A DNA stretch of 29,035 nucleotides from CAUZJO01 sp963580245 (GTDB lineage Bacteria; Sumerlaeota; Sumerlaeia; MVZB01): the NCBI GenBank assembly GCA_963580245.1, contig CAUZJO010000054.1, positions 1-29,035 of the forward strand, in the 5' to 3' direction. The position numbers and the translations under genes were made by a program. A model generated the notes under the pieces. The model made no database searches. It saw nothing but the letters and a program-made list of their open reading frames with translations, and was not told the DNA's origin. Shown in pieces: positions 7,443-15,796 of this stretch (positions are counted from its first letter, which is position 1; every line of letters begins with the position of its first letter).

Positions 7443-8165
7443 CTACCTCATACTACGGCGGCGCCAGTCTTCGCCGGGGAAGGGGCCGAATCTTTCGCTC
7501 ATCTCCAGGATGCGACTGACGATGGCTTTACCCAAACGGCCCTCGAGGGTCTCCAGGTCCAGATTAGTGGTGATGATCAACGGTTTGCAGCCCTGATAGC
7601 GCTCGTTGATGATCAGGTAGAAGCGGTCGAGGACGAAACCCGTGACGTTTTCGGTTCCCACGTCGTCGAAGACCAGCAGGTCGGTCTGGGTGACGACCTC
7701 GAGCAGGTCGTCCTCGGTCACGTCGCTGGTCGGCTGAAACGTGGCGCGGATATCTCGCAGCAGGTCGGGCGAATTATAAAACAGACCGGAGTAGCCTTTC
7801 GCGATCACGTCTTTAAGGATGGCCACGGCCAGATGGGTCTTGCCACAGCCGACCGCGCCGGTCATGAAAAGCCCCTTGGGAAATCCGCGAGGCAGCCCCT
7901 TGGCCCGATGGTGCTCGATGTCGGCATGAAAACCCGAAGTGTAAGCGCGAGCCTGCTGGCGCAGTTCCTTGCGGGCCTTGTCGCGATGGGCGAAGTTGTC
8001 GATCGTCTTGTTCAGGAAGCGCGGCGGGACGCGCGCCTTTTCCAGCCGCCGCCGCGCCAGAAACCCCTTTTGCCAATCCGGATCGTCGATCGAGATCAAC
8101 GAGTCCGGGTCCGGCTCCAGATCAGACGTGATATGGGAAATTTTGCTCGTCCGGTTCATCGTCAT
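7443..8165 (-). CDS. DnaC/DnaI-like AAA+ ATPase
   Basis: This is an AAA+ ATPase of the DnaC/DnaI/IstB group, which loads helicases or assists transposition. Counted from MTMNRTSK, it has Walker A GAVGCGKTHLA (103-113), Walker B LLVFDDVG (163-170), sensor 1 ITTN (198-201) and a likely arginine finger in VSRI (Arg217). FMTGAVGCGKTHLAVAI with an upstream region rich in charged helices is typical of DnaC-type proteins. The frame is open well into lptD, but that longer extension is low-complexity and out of frame with lptD, so I place the start at ATG 8165, 19 bases after the lptD stop; ATG 8159 is also possible. The predicted length is 240 residues. It is not paired with an istA transposase, which favours a replication role. 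It probably shares the lptF/G-lptD transcript. Confidence 0.85.
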   Translation of the reverse strand: MTMNRTSKISHITSDLEPDPDSLISIDDPDWQKGFLARRRLEKARVPPRFLNKTIDNFAHRDKARKELRQQARAYTSGFHADIEHHRAKGLPRGFPKGLFMTGAVGCGKTHLAVAILKDVIAKGYSGLFYNSPDLLRDIRATFQPTSDVTEDDLLEVVTQTDLLVFDDVGTENVTGFVLDRFYLIINERYQGCKPLIITTNLDLETLEGRLGKAIVSRILEMSERFGPFPGEDWRRRSMR

Positions 8166-8184
8166 GTCACGCGTGAGGCCCAGG

Positions 8185-10944
8185 TCAGAACGCCAGGGCC
8201 GCGCGGCGTGTGCTGCCCTTGAGCGTTTGGATTTGATCGGCCCCGAAGGCCACGTTGCGGTCGGGCAGCTTGAACCTGAGCCCAAGCCGCACGTCGAGAT
8301 TTGTGGCGTCGGAGGAGCGGTCTTTCCGGTCGTTGGAGTCCTCGTCGTCATTCTCCCCGCTGACGCGCAGCACCGCGACCGCATCGTGGAGGTCGCGCTC
8401 GAGAATCCACGTCACTTCACGCAGACCGCCCACGTCGTCATCCCAATGGACCCTGAACTCGGTGTTCCATTTCGGTCCCAGTTCCCGCCCCAGCGTCAGG
8501 CGCGCGTCGGTGGCCGTTTCCTCTTCCTCGAAGAACGTTAACTTCTCCCCATTGCGCAGCTGGGCCCGGCCTTCCAAGTCGATCCGGTGGCGGGCATCGA
8601 CGACGAAATACCAACGCCCATGGATGGGCGAATAACTCATTTTCAGCCCCACGTCGATCTCCTGGTCTTCGAACGCCCTGTCGTCGCTAGGATCAAATTT
8701 CTGTTGCTGTTCCCAGCCCAGGAAAGGGTTGATGACCAGGGTCTGGCGCTGGTTGCTCCAACTGAACCCGGTCCGCGCGAAGGCGAGCTGCTCCTTGGAA
8801 TAAACCTCGCTCCGGCTGGTCAGGTTATAGCCGGCCCGCGCATAAACATTAATGAGCGGGCGGACCAAGCGGTAGTTCAATCCGCCTTCAATCCAGTGTT
8901 CGCGGATTTTGTAGTTGAACAAGTCGTCGCGCGCGGTCAGGTTGCCCATCGAGGCGTGGAAGTCGCCCAGGAAGTCGTCGGTCGTCTCGCGAATCCGCCA
9001 CAGCAAGTCGCCGCGCAGGGCGTCGGAGAAGCGGGCGTTGAGTTGGACCTTGGCATCGCCCCAGACGTAAGCGTTACTCACGTCCTTGAAGTTGCGCGTA
9101 TCGTTGCCAATCCGGAACGTGCCGTTGTCGTCGGTAAATTCCAGGCCGTCCGATGGATTCGGCGCGCCGCCCAGGTCGTCCTCGCGGTCAACCCCCCCGA
9201 AGCCTAGGCCCACCTGAGTCAACAGGGTGTAGCGCGGGTTGATTTTCCATTGATGCAAAAGGGCCTGGTACAGCTCGACCCCCTGAACATAAGTATCGTC
9301 GTCGTCGTCCACGACGTTCAATCCCTTGTCCAAGTTGTTGTAGATATAGAATTCACTCATGGTGTAGGTCGGGTTGCGGCCCAGCGGCAGCCAGCGCGTG
9401 GCGAAGTTTATCTGGGGCAACCGCGATGAAACCCGGCCAAAGCGGTCGTTGCTGATCCCGTCGGCCTCAACGTCATCCAACCTGCTGTCGGGTTGCAGGT
9501 CGAAATCGCGGTTGTCGTCGCGGGGATCCGAGAAATCGGTAAAGCGGTCGATGCCGATGCGGTCTTTCATCTCGGCCATGATGCGCACGACGTAGGCTTC
9601 CCTCAGATAGGTCAGGGCCACCCGGCTGCGCCGCACCACCTGCCGCTCGCGCTCCTCGAAATCCTCCGAGAACAAATCCAGCACGTCGCGAAAGATGTCG
9701 GGATCGCTGAACTCGTCAATATTGAGAATCAGGTTGAGATCATCGGTGATGTCGGTGCGGTGACGCCACTTGAAGCGCCAGCGATCGTTCTCATTTCCCA
9801 GATCGTCGTCGTCGTCGATTTGTTCACCGATGTCGAGCAGATCGGAACTTCTGAGGCGGGGACTGGCTACCTTGCGCTCCGAGTCCTTGAATCCATAGAG
9901 AGAGAAATCCCCGCGGTGCTTATTGAATTCGAACTGGTAATCATAATCCAGGCCGGTTCCATGGCCTTCCTTGGACAGATAGTCGGTGTACACACGACCC
10001 GTGCCGGCCGACCGGGTCACCAACTTCCCGTCGTCCTCGAAACTCGGCTCCTCGGTGCGGTGCTTGTATTCGTAGCCCACCCGGATGCGGAATCCCGAAC
10101 GCGAGCCATACCCGAGCTGAACGAACCAAGGGCTGCTCTCGGTCAGCGAGCGCGAGTAGACGGGCAAATAAAAGACGGGAACGCTCCAGATGTGGAAGGT
10201 CGCCCCCCGGATGAAGATCCGGTCTTGCTCGTAAAGAATCACCTCGCGGCCCTTGACGTGGAAATGGGGGACGCTGAAGTTGCAGGTCGTCACGTCGGTT
10301 TGGCGGAAGAGCGATTCGTGCTCGGAAACGCGCTGCAATTGGGGGATCCCCTCCGGGAGGTCCCCCTTCTTGGCCGCGTCGTGAAAGAAGATGGGGAAAT
10401 GCTCGCCGCTGACGTCGAAGGCCACGCCCTCGCCCTGATCGAAGTTGAACCGCATCGATTCGGCGTTGATGACGTCCTCATCGATTTTCAGGATAACGTC
10501 GCCTTCGGCCTGAATCTCGCGCAGGCGCGCGTCGAGCACGACCTTGTCGGCCTCCAGGAAGTAACGGCCGTAGAAGACCTGGGTGCGACCGGGGCCGTAG
10601 AGGATCTGGTCCTCCTCGTCGTAGTCGATGAGCTGCTCGAGGGCCCGCACGCGCAAGAGCGACTCGGACTCGGTCACCGGGCGCATGAGCTGGCGCAGTC
10701 CCGCCTGCCGCTTGCGTTCGGCGCGGGGCGGCACGGTGATGTGATCGAGCGTCAGTTCCTGGGTCAGCTCCCTGGGGGCGATCAAACGGCGCGCCTCGCC
10801 GCGCTCGAGTTCCGGCTCGCGCAGGAGTTGAGAGACCGACTGCGCCCCCAGCGGAGCGGTGCCAACCAACGCCAGAATGGCCGCCGCCAACAATCGGCAG
10901 ACTACCCCCGGTCCGATCGAAGTGCCGCGCTTGAGCCCGCTCAT
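8185..10944 (-). CDS. lptD: LPS-assembly protein LptD (OstA/Imp family)
   Basis: LptD is the outer-membrane barrel that, with LptE, inserts lipopolysaccharide into the outer leaflet. A signal peptide (CRLLAAAILALVGTAPLGAQS) sits at the N-terminus. After a charged linker comes an OstA-type beta-jellyroll region (about residues 95-200; GRYFLEADKVVLDARLREI, EGDVILKIDEDVI). The next segment, VTTCNFSVPHFHVKGREV... VPVFYLPVYS, is the family's signature bridge to the barrel. The remaining ~600 residues alternate polar and hydrophobic as a beta barrel, with several Asp-rich loops. The chosen ATG at 10944 begins the signal peptide and lies 8 bases after the lptF/G stop, with GAGGAG of that gene's last codons as ribosome site. 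At 919 residues it is slightly longer than proteobacterial LptD (about 780). The paired cysteines used for disulfides in E. coli are not evident. Confidence 0.88.
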   Translation of the reverse strand: MSGLKRGTSIGPGVVCRLLAAAILALVGTAPLGAQSVSQLLREPELERGEARRLIAPRELTQELTLDHITVPPRAERKRQAGLRQLMRPVTESESLLRVRALEQLIDYDEEDQILYGPGRTQVFYGRYFLEADKVVLDARLREIQAEGDVILKIDEDVINAESMRFNFDQGEGVAFDVSGEHFPIFFHDAAKKGDLPEGIPQLQRVSEHESLFRQTDVTTCNFSVPHFHVKGREVILYEQDRIFIRGATFHIWSVPVFYLPVYSRSLTESSPWFVQLGYGSRSGFRIRVGYEYKHRTEEPSFEDDGKLVTRSAGTGRVYTDYLSKEGHGTGLDYDYQFEFNKHRGDFSLYGFKDSERKVASPRLRSSDLLDIGEQIDDDDDLGNENDRWRFKWRHRTDITDDLNLILNIDEFSDPDIFRDVLDLFSEDFEERERQVVRRSRVALTYLREAYVVRIMAEMKDRIGIDRFTDFSDPRDDNRDFDLQPDSRLDDVEADGISNDRFGRVSSRLPQINFATRWLPLGRNPTYTMSEFYIYNNLDKGLNVVDDDDDTYVQGVELYQALLHQWKINPRYTLLTQVGLGFGGVDREDDLGGAPNPSDGLEFTDDNGTFRIGNDTRNFKDVSNAYVWGDAKVQLNARFSDALRGDLLWRIRETTDDFLGDFHASMGNLTARDDLFNYKIREHWIEGGLNYRLVRPLINVYARAGYNLTSRSEVYSKEQLAFARTGFSWSNQRQTLVINPFLGWEQQQKFDPSDDRAFEDQEIDVGLKMSYSPIHGRWYFVVDARHRIDLEGRAQLRNGEKLTFFEEEETATDARLTLGRELGPKWNTEFRVHWDDDVGGLREVTWILERDLHDAVAVLRVSGENDDEDSNDRKDRSSDATNLDVRLGLRFKLPDRNVAFGADQIQTLKGSTRRAALAF

Positions 10945-10952
10945 CGAGTCGC

Positions 10953-12278
10953 CTAACTCCTCAACATGTGCCACCACAAAAATGCGCCGATCACAGAGAA
11001 CAGGATATTGGGTAAGAATGCAACCGCCACGCCGAACGCCCGCTCCTCCTCCACCAGCGACAGGCCCCATTGCATGAGCACATAGTAGATAAGCATCAGG
11101 CCGATGGCGAGCAAAATACCCCAGGATTTTCCCGACGGCCTGATCCAGATCGCCAATGGGACGCCGATCAAGGCAAACGCGAAAAAGGCGAGCGAGACCG
11201 CCTGGCGCTGGACGTATTCCTTGTGCGCCAACCCCCGGTGTTTCTTGTTGTCCTTATCCGCGATGAACTCGCGCAACTCCTTGCTGGTGCGGGTCTTGTG
11301 GCGTTTCTTGATCTTGGGATCCGCGAAGAGCAGCTTGCGCAACCGTTTGAAGCGGAGGGATAAGAAATCCCGGTCGTCGGGCGCATACTGTTGGAAATGA
11401 CCGTTTCTCAGCGTCAGCATGATCGCCGCGGTCGGTCCTTCCCCCGCCTCTTCCCCTCGGCGCAGGCCCGTTTTGATCTCCCCGGTCTCCGCGACGATGA
11501 GCGTCATGAGCTTATCGCGAATATTGATCTCCTCGAGTGGATCGGGCGCGGGCGCCGTCTCCTCGCCCGAGCGTTGCGGGGCGTCCGCGGGCCGGCCCTC
11601 GTCCGCCGCCGACCCGGGCGGCGCGAGGGCCGTCTCCCGATTGCGCCTTTCCAGCTCTCGTTTCTCCAACAGGTCCTTGGCTAATCCCTCCGAATCGAAC
11701 TCGCGGTCGATCTTGATCAGGACCTTCTTCATCTGCCGGGTTTCCTCGTCGCGTTCGGCAAAGTAGATCGATAGGTCCCCTTTGCTTGATCCGAGGTTCT
11801 CGCTCTCGTGGAATTGACCCGCGGGCAGCGAGGTGATGACCTCGAACTGCAATTCGCTGACGTGCCGCATCCCGCGCACCATCATGTTGGGCACCAGCCC
11901 GCCGGCCAGCAGCATGATTCCCAGGCTGATGAGCAGGGCCAAGGCCAGCAGCGGCAGGTAGACGCCGAACAGGTTGATCCCACTGGCCCGAATGGCGAGG
12001 ACCTCGCGATCGAGCGTCATGCGGCCCACCCCGACCAAGACCCCGATCAGGACGGCCATCGGTGCCACGAAGACCAGGATCGATGGGACGAATGAGACCA
12101 GGATGTCCAACACGTGGGTCAAGCGGACTCCGGGCTGCAGGACAAGGTCGATCAGATCATAGATTTGTCCGATGATGAAGATGAAGGTCAACAACAACAG
12201 GGAAAGCAGCGTCGGCGAGACGACCTCGCGGATGGCGTAAGTGCGCAGAATCCAAGCCAAAAAAAAGAATCCCCCCAT
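10953..12278 (-). CDS. LptF/LptG-family permease of the LPS exporter
   Basis: Membrane subunit of the LptB2FG transporter, which extracts lipopolysaccharide from the inner membrane and drives it along the Lpt bridge. Four to six membrane helices are visible: VVSPTLLSLLLLTFIFIIG, ILVSFVPSILVFVAPMAVLI and LFGVYLPLLALALLISLGI at the N-terminal side, and AVSLAFFAFALIGVPLAIW, GILLAIGLMLIYYVLMQW and AVAFLPNILFSVIGAFLWW at the C-terminal side. The family motif DREVLAIRASG follows the second helix. A periplasmic domain of about 200 residues lies between, with a Pro/Ala/Glu-rich insert (NRETALAPPG through APDPLEE) that is unusual. I place the start at ATG 12278; the frame runs further upstream without signal-like sequence. 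It is co-directional with lptD. Only one LptF/G-type protein is in the window. Its exact identity (LptF or LptG) cannot be told. Confidence 0.88.
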   Translation of the reverse strand: MGGFFFLAWILRTYAIREVVSPTLLSLLLLTFIFIIGQIYDLIDLVLQPGVRLTHVLDILVSFVPSILVFVAPMAVLIGVLVGVGRMTLDREVLAIRASGINLFGVYLPLLALALLISLGIMLLAGGLVPNMMVRGMRHVSELQFEVITSLPAGQFHESENLGSSKGDLSIYFAERDEETRQMKKVLIKIDREFDSEGLAKDLLEKRELERRNRETALAPPGSAADEGRPADAPQRSGEETAPAPDPLEEINIRDKLMTLIVAETGEIKTGLRRGEEAGEGPTAAIMLTLRNGHFQQYAPDDRDFLSLRFKRLRKLLFADPKIKKRHKTRTSKELREFIADKDNKKHRGLAHKEYVQRQAVSLAFFAFALIGVPLAIWIRPSGKSWGILLAIGLMLIYYVLMQWGLSLVEEERAFGVAVAFLPNILFSVIGAFLWWHMLRS

Positions 12279-12355
12279 GAGTCTCGGCCGCCCCCCGCAC
12301 TTCACGGTGGGGTCTCCCGCGAACCACGCCCGGCCAGCCGCGGCGCGAACCGGTG

Positions 12356-12384
12356 ATTTAGCCACCGACCCGGTCCAAAGTCAA
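12356..12384 (-). promoter_or_regulatory. Sigma-70-type promoter for lptF/G-lptD
   Basis: The minus strand has TTGACT (12384-12379), a 17-base spacer and CTAAAT (12361-12356). The start would be near 12349, about 70 bases before the chosen ATG of the permease gene. This lies in a gene-free stretch of about 300 bases (12279-12584) in which I see no other feature. Confidence 0.5.
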
Positions 12385-12584
12385 TCGGCGATCCCCCGGG
12401 GCCGCTGACTGGCGCGAGTTGCGAAATCGGTGGGTGGCCGTCTAAGCGCCACAAGCTATTCAGTGTGGTGGGGACGGGCTGATCACATAAAGGAGCCGCC
12501 CAAGAACCGGAGCCGACCTTTGGCGCCCGGGCATCTTGCCGGCCGGCGGGGGGGACAAGGCGCATCTCCCCCCTCGTGGCCGTC

Positions 12585-14337
12585 TTACTGAGTGAGTTCG
12601 AGAAGCAGTTCGGTCGGCGAGACGGCCATGCCGGCGCGGATCGGGTTCTGCGCGGTGGTCAGCGTCCCGTCGGGATGGGCGTATAGACCCCGGTGGGCGT
12701 CAAGCCAGCATGCCGGCCTGAGATACCATGAACGATGACGGGAACTTTCTGTCCGCCAACCCCGGTCGCGTCGGCGATCCCCAGGGGATGCAGATCGTCG
12801 AGCAAGTTGCCCCTGGCCTCCCCCATTTGCACCACGCCGGTGCGCGCCCGCGGCGCGTCGAATGACACGTCGCCATGCGCGATCAGAAAACGGGCGCCCG
12901 AAAGGGCGGCCACCGAGATGGGCCCGCCGTTATTAAAACTCACCTCGGGGCCAAAGCTGACCTCGTTGCCCGCGATGTGACCCAACACCGCCGTGCCGCG
13001 CACCCGTTCGTCGTTACCCTGGAAGGCGAGGAGGAATAGGGAGTCCGATAGGCCCGCGGCCATGAAGGTCCGCGCCCCCGCCTGATGAAAGACCGTCGGC
13101 GGCCCGAAGAAGATGGAAGAATCCGACACCGTGCCGACGATGGCCGTGCCCGCCCCGCCGTTGTCCCCGTCGGCGTAGAGTATCATGCACTGACTGTCCG
13201 AAAGCCCGAACGCGGAGAAGTCCGGCGTGGGGGAGGCGCTAAACTCCTCGGCCGTCCCCGACGTGACGCTGTTTTGCGAAAGGGTCCCCACCCTTGCCAT
13301 CCCGGCCGAGCCGGAATGAATGACCGCGAATTTCGCGCTCGTCAGGGGAACGATCGCGGTGGAGGTCACGGGACCATCGACGAAATCAACCGCCGGGCCG
13401 AAGCTCACCGAGTTGCCCGAAACATCCGCGACGCTCAACATGGCCATGTTCGAGTCTGCGGTGTTCCGATAGAGAACGGCGAATTGCGTGGCTGAGAGAA
13501 CGGCGATCGAGAGTTCCTCGACGCTTCCGTCCCCGTTGAAGACCGCTTGCTCGCCATAACCGATAATATCCCCGGCCACGTCGCCGATGACACTCATGCC
13601 CTCTTCGTGGGAGACGACAACGAACTTTGAATCCGACAACGGGGCGACCGAATACTCCCCGACCGCCTGCTCCGAAAAGACGAACTCGGACCCGAAGCCA
13701 ATCGAATTGTCGGATATCAACCCCACAAACGCCTTGCCTTCATGGATCAGGACGAACGCCGTCTCCGACAGCGCGGCGAGGCGTCCCTGACCCGCTCCGC
13801 CAAAGACCGCCGTGACGCCGAAACTGCTGCCCGAGCCGCGTTTGATGACCCCCTCCGCGGTCAGCGCCACGATGTCGCCCGGCGCGATCGATTCGCCTTC
13901 GGCGACTTCGAAACCGCGCACCAGCTTCTCCGATTCGGCCGAGGTCAGCGAGCGGATGCTGTAGGGCACCGGCGCGGAAGCAGGAGCACGGGGGGACCAT
14001 CGTTCTCGGCGCGCTTGACGGCCGCTTCCAGCCAGCGAGCATCCCCCGTGAAGGCGTCAATGCCAAAGTCCAGCGCAACCGTGAACAGTCCGCGGTCCAC
14101 TTCGATATCGAGCAGCGAGACCGATGGTCCCACCGCTTCGCCCTCGGTCGGCTGGTCGTGGAGACTGAACACGAAATCATACAGCCCGGTGGCGGGGATG
14201 CCTTGATCGCGCAGGCTCCCCTGGTAGGTAAACGCCGTGCCCGCCGGCGTTTGCGCGAGAACAATGGAAGGTCCGAGCAACGTGATCAATAACGCCAACA
14301 TGGCGACCCATGCCGGTTCAACAGGTCTCCTGCGCAT
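12585..14337 (-). pseudogene. Secreted seven-repeat (beta-propeller-like) surface protein, two frameshifts
   Basis: One gene in three frame segments. Segment 1 (14337 to about 13980) has a signal peptide (LALLITLLGPSIVLAQ) and a conserved secreted-protein domain: FTYQGSLRDQGIPATGLYDF, SLLDIEVDRGLFTVALDFG, FTGDARWLEAAV. Segment 2 (about 13970 to 12690) begins PVPYSIRSL, the normal continuation, so a shift lies between 13960 and 13995. It carries seven repeats of 43-52 residues (pattern LSxxxFVVxxxx...VGxxxxxSxxFGxxxxF), consistent with a seven-bladed propeller. Near 12683 the frame shifts again: the next frame reads HPDGTLTTAQNPIRAGMAVSPTELLLELTQ in two joined parts and stops at 12585, matching the usual end of the GLTPGxxYY-type terminal domain. 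One missing base in TAT-TAC explains it. Function unknown, presumably an extracellular adhesin or fibre. Errors in the sequence cannot be excluded. Confidence 0.65.
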
Positions 14338-14451
14338 TCGACTGACCTTTGTTTAGAAGTGAAATCGGTGAGGCGGTTATGACTCGTGTCTTTTCAGCGT
14401 GTGGCCCCGACACGAAACCGCGGGCGGACATTGCGCGGGGATGATAATCGC

Positions 14452-15576
14452 TTACTCCGACGGCGTCAACAGTTCTTTGTACTTCCGATAGGTTGTGCGG
14501 AACTGATGATACGTCAGCCCCAGTCGCTGGGCGGCTTTGCGTTGGTTATACCGGGTTTGTTCGAGGGCCCGGCGCAGACGCGCGATCTCCAAGCGCTTGA
14601 CGGCTTCGGCCAGGGGGACGGTGAACAACTCGCGCGCCATGTCTTGTGGGTAACCAGCGGTGAGATCGGGGCGGTCGGTAGCGGGGCCGCCCCCATCGCC
14701 CGGTCCCTTCCGAACGGTGACGGGCGCCTCATCTATCGGCGTCCCGGGCCGGAGGCGGCGGGCCGAAGTTCCGGCCCCTTGATCGACCGCATAAAGAGAC
14801 TGAAACGGGTCTAATATAACCTCGTCAATTAAGTCACCCTCGGACCGATAGGTCATCCTCTCGACGACGTTCTTCAACTCACGGATGTTGCCCGGCCAGT
14901 CATGGTCCAGCAGCTCTCTCATGACGGGCTCCGAAAACTCGGGGACGGCCTCCCGGCCCAGCTCGATGGCCATCCGCCGGGCGAAGTGGGCCGCGAGCAG
15001 CGGGATGTCCTCGCGGCGGCGGCGCAGGGGCGGCAGCGTGATGACCTCGAAGGCCAACCGGTCGAGCAGGTCCTCGCGGAAGCGCCCTGCGGCGGCCAGA
15101 CGACGCAGGTCCACGTTGGTCGCCGCGATCAGCCGCGCGTCGACCCGCAACGTCTCCGACCCCCCCACCCGTTCCATCTGACCATACTCGACCGTGCGCA
15201 GGATCTTCTCCTGGACGGTCAGCGGGATCGTGGCGACCTCGTCCAGGAACAGCGAGCCGCCGTCGGCCAGCTCGAAGCGGCCCTTGCGCTGGCGAACCGC
15301 CCCCGTGAACGCCCCGGCCTCGTGCCCGAACAGCTCCGACTCGATCAACGTCGGGGTCAGCGAAGCGCAGTTGAGCGTCACGTAGGCCTGACCCCAGCGC
15401 TGCGATAACAGGTGCAGGCGCGCGGCGGCCAATTCCTTGCCGGTCCCCCGCTCGCCGATGAAAATCACCGGCCGGTCGGTCCGCGCCGCCGGCGAGATGC
15501 TTTCCTGGAGCGCGATAAAGGCCTCGGACTGGCCCAGTGCCTGGAGTTGGTCGGGTTTTTCAGCTTGAAGAGCCAT
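14452..15576 (-). CDS. pspF: Psp operon transcriptional activator PspF
   Basis: PspF is an AAA+ enhancer-binding protein that remodels sigma-54 RNA polymerase at the pspA promoter and is inhibited by PspA. It lacks a receiver domain, as here. Visible motifs: Walker A GERGTGKE (47-54 counted from the upstream ATG at 15594), GAFTGA sigma-54 contact loop (94-99), Walker B SLFLDE (114-119), and WPGNIRELKNVVERMTYRSE. The C-terminal helix-turn-helix NQRKAAQRLGLTYHQFR is almost the same as that of enterobacterial PspF. A Gly/Pro/Arg-rich linker of about 60 residues between AAA+ and HTH is longer than in E. coli (325 residues; this one is 374). I chose the second ATG (15576) because the preceding region fits E. 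coli PspF length, no ribosome site exists for either ATG, and a good promoter would start transcription at 15576. It is divergent from pspA. Confidence 0.94.
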   Translation of the reverse strand: MALQAEKPDQLQALGQSEAFIALQESISPAARTDRPVIFIGERGTGKELAAARLHLLSQRWGQAYVTLNCASLTPTLIESELFGHEAGAFTGAVRQRKGRFELADGGSLFLDEVATIPLTVQEKILRTVEYGQMERVGGSETLRVDARLIAATNVDLRRLAAAGRFREDLLDRLAFEVITLPPLRRRREDIPLLAAHFARRMAIELGREAVPEFSEPVMRELLDHDWPGNIRELKNVVERMTYRSEGDLIDEVILDPFQSLYAVDQGAGTSARRLRPGTPIDEAPVTVRKGPGDGGGPATDRPDLTAGYPQDMARELFTVPLAEAVKRLEIARLRRALEQTRYNQRKAAQRLGLTYHQFRTTYRKYKELLTPSE

Positions 15577-15594
15577 GGTGTGAATATACACCAT
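15575..15594. promoter_or_regulatory. Inverted repeat over the pspF -10 element; candidate PspF operator
   Basis: ATGGTGT (15575-15581) and ACACCAT (15588-15594) form perfect 7-bp arms around a 6-base centre. It covers the pspF -10 element and the likely translation start. In E. coli, PspF binds sites in the pspF-pspA intergenic region that both activate pspA and repress pspF; this repeat is a candidate for that role. Only the symmetry is seen; the binding is inferred. Confidence 0.45.
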
Positions 15595-15610
15595 TTATTG
15601 GCGGTATCAA
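15583..15610 (-). promoter_or_regulatory. Sigma-70-type pspF promoter giving a leaderless mRNA
   Basis: The minus strand reads TTGATA (15610-15605), a 16-base spacer and TATATT (15588-15583), each one base from consensus. The expected start, seven bases after the -10 hexamer, is 15576, which is the A of the chosen pspF ATG. No ribosome-binding site is needed in that case. Confidence 0.55.
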
Positions 15611-15634
15611 CCATTCATTTAAAATAAGCACCAC
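15587..15634. promoter_or_regulatory. Three ACCA-type repeats at 20-bp spacing; candidate PspF enhancer
   Basis: ACCAT starts at 15590 and 15610, and ACCAC at 15630: three copies exactly 20 bp apart, on the same face of the helix. The first two share flanking bases (ACCATTTATT and ACCATTCATT). They lie about 110 to 150 bp upstream of the predicted pspA transcription start, the distance expected for enhancer sites of a sigma-54 activator. The first overlaps the inverted repeat at pspF. The assignment to PspF is inferred from position. Confidence 0.45.
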
Positions 15635-15711
15635 TACCCGTCGCCCTTTGAATCGGTCGAGACTTCATCTAAAGCATTGGCTTCATTGATTTTACATAAA
15701 TTTATGCCTGT

Positions 15712-15727
15712 TGGCCCGGTTTTTGCG
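15712..15727 (+). promoter_or_regulatory. Sigma-54 promoter of the pspA operon
   Basis: TGGCCCGGTTTTTGCG matches the sigma-54 consensus TGGCAC-N5-TTGCW. The key GG (15713-15714) and GC (15725-15726) are separated by exactly 10 bases. The start would be near 15738, about 59 bases before pspA. An AT-rich tract with a perfect palindrome CATAAATTTATG (15695-15706) lies just upstream and may help DNA bending. It is in the right place for activation by the divergent PspF. Confidence 0.85.
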
Positions 15728-15741
15728 TTTAAAAAGAGAAC

Positions 15742-15772
15742 AGCAGTGAGTCACTCGAATCGTCTCACTGCT
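15742..15772 (+). promoter_or_regulatory. Perfect stem-loop in the pspA 5' leader
   Basis: AGCAGTGAG (15742-15750) and CTCACTGCT (15764-15772) make a 9-bp stem with a 13-base loop. It begins about four bases after the predicted sigma-54 start and ends 10 bases before the ribosome site. It may stabilise the mRNA 5' end or control translation. There is no U-tract, so it is not a normal terminator. Confidence 0.55.
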
Positions 15773-15796
15773 CAGACTAAAAAGAGGTAAGTGATC

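Noticed and set aside
8166..8384. Longer N-terminus for the DnaC-like gene
   Set aside because: It would overlap the lptD 3' end by 200 bases and gives a Ser/Thr/Pro/Arg-rich peptide unlike DnaC.
9493..10956. Long plus-strand frame (487 codons) opposite lptD
   Set aside because: lptD on the minus strand has a signal peptide and family motifs; the plus frame has none.
10945..11070. Longer N-terminus for LptD
   Set aside because: It overlaps the permease gene and places the signal peptide inside the protein.
15577..15594. Upstream ATG for PspF
   Set aside because: It would place the start inside the inverted repeat and upstream of the predicted transcription start, and adds residues not found in E. 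coli PspF.
15791..15796. GTG start for PspA
   Set aside because: The conserved family N-terminus begins at the ATG six bases later, with a well-placed ribosome site.
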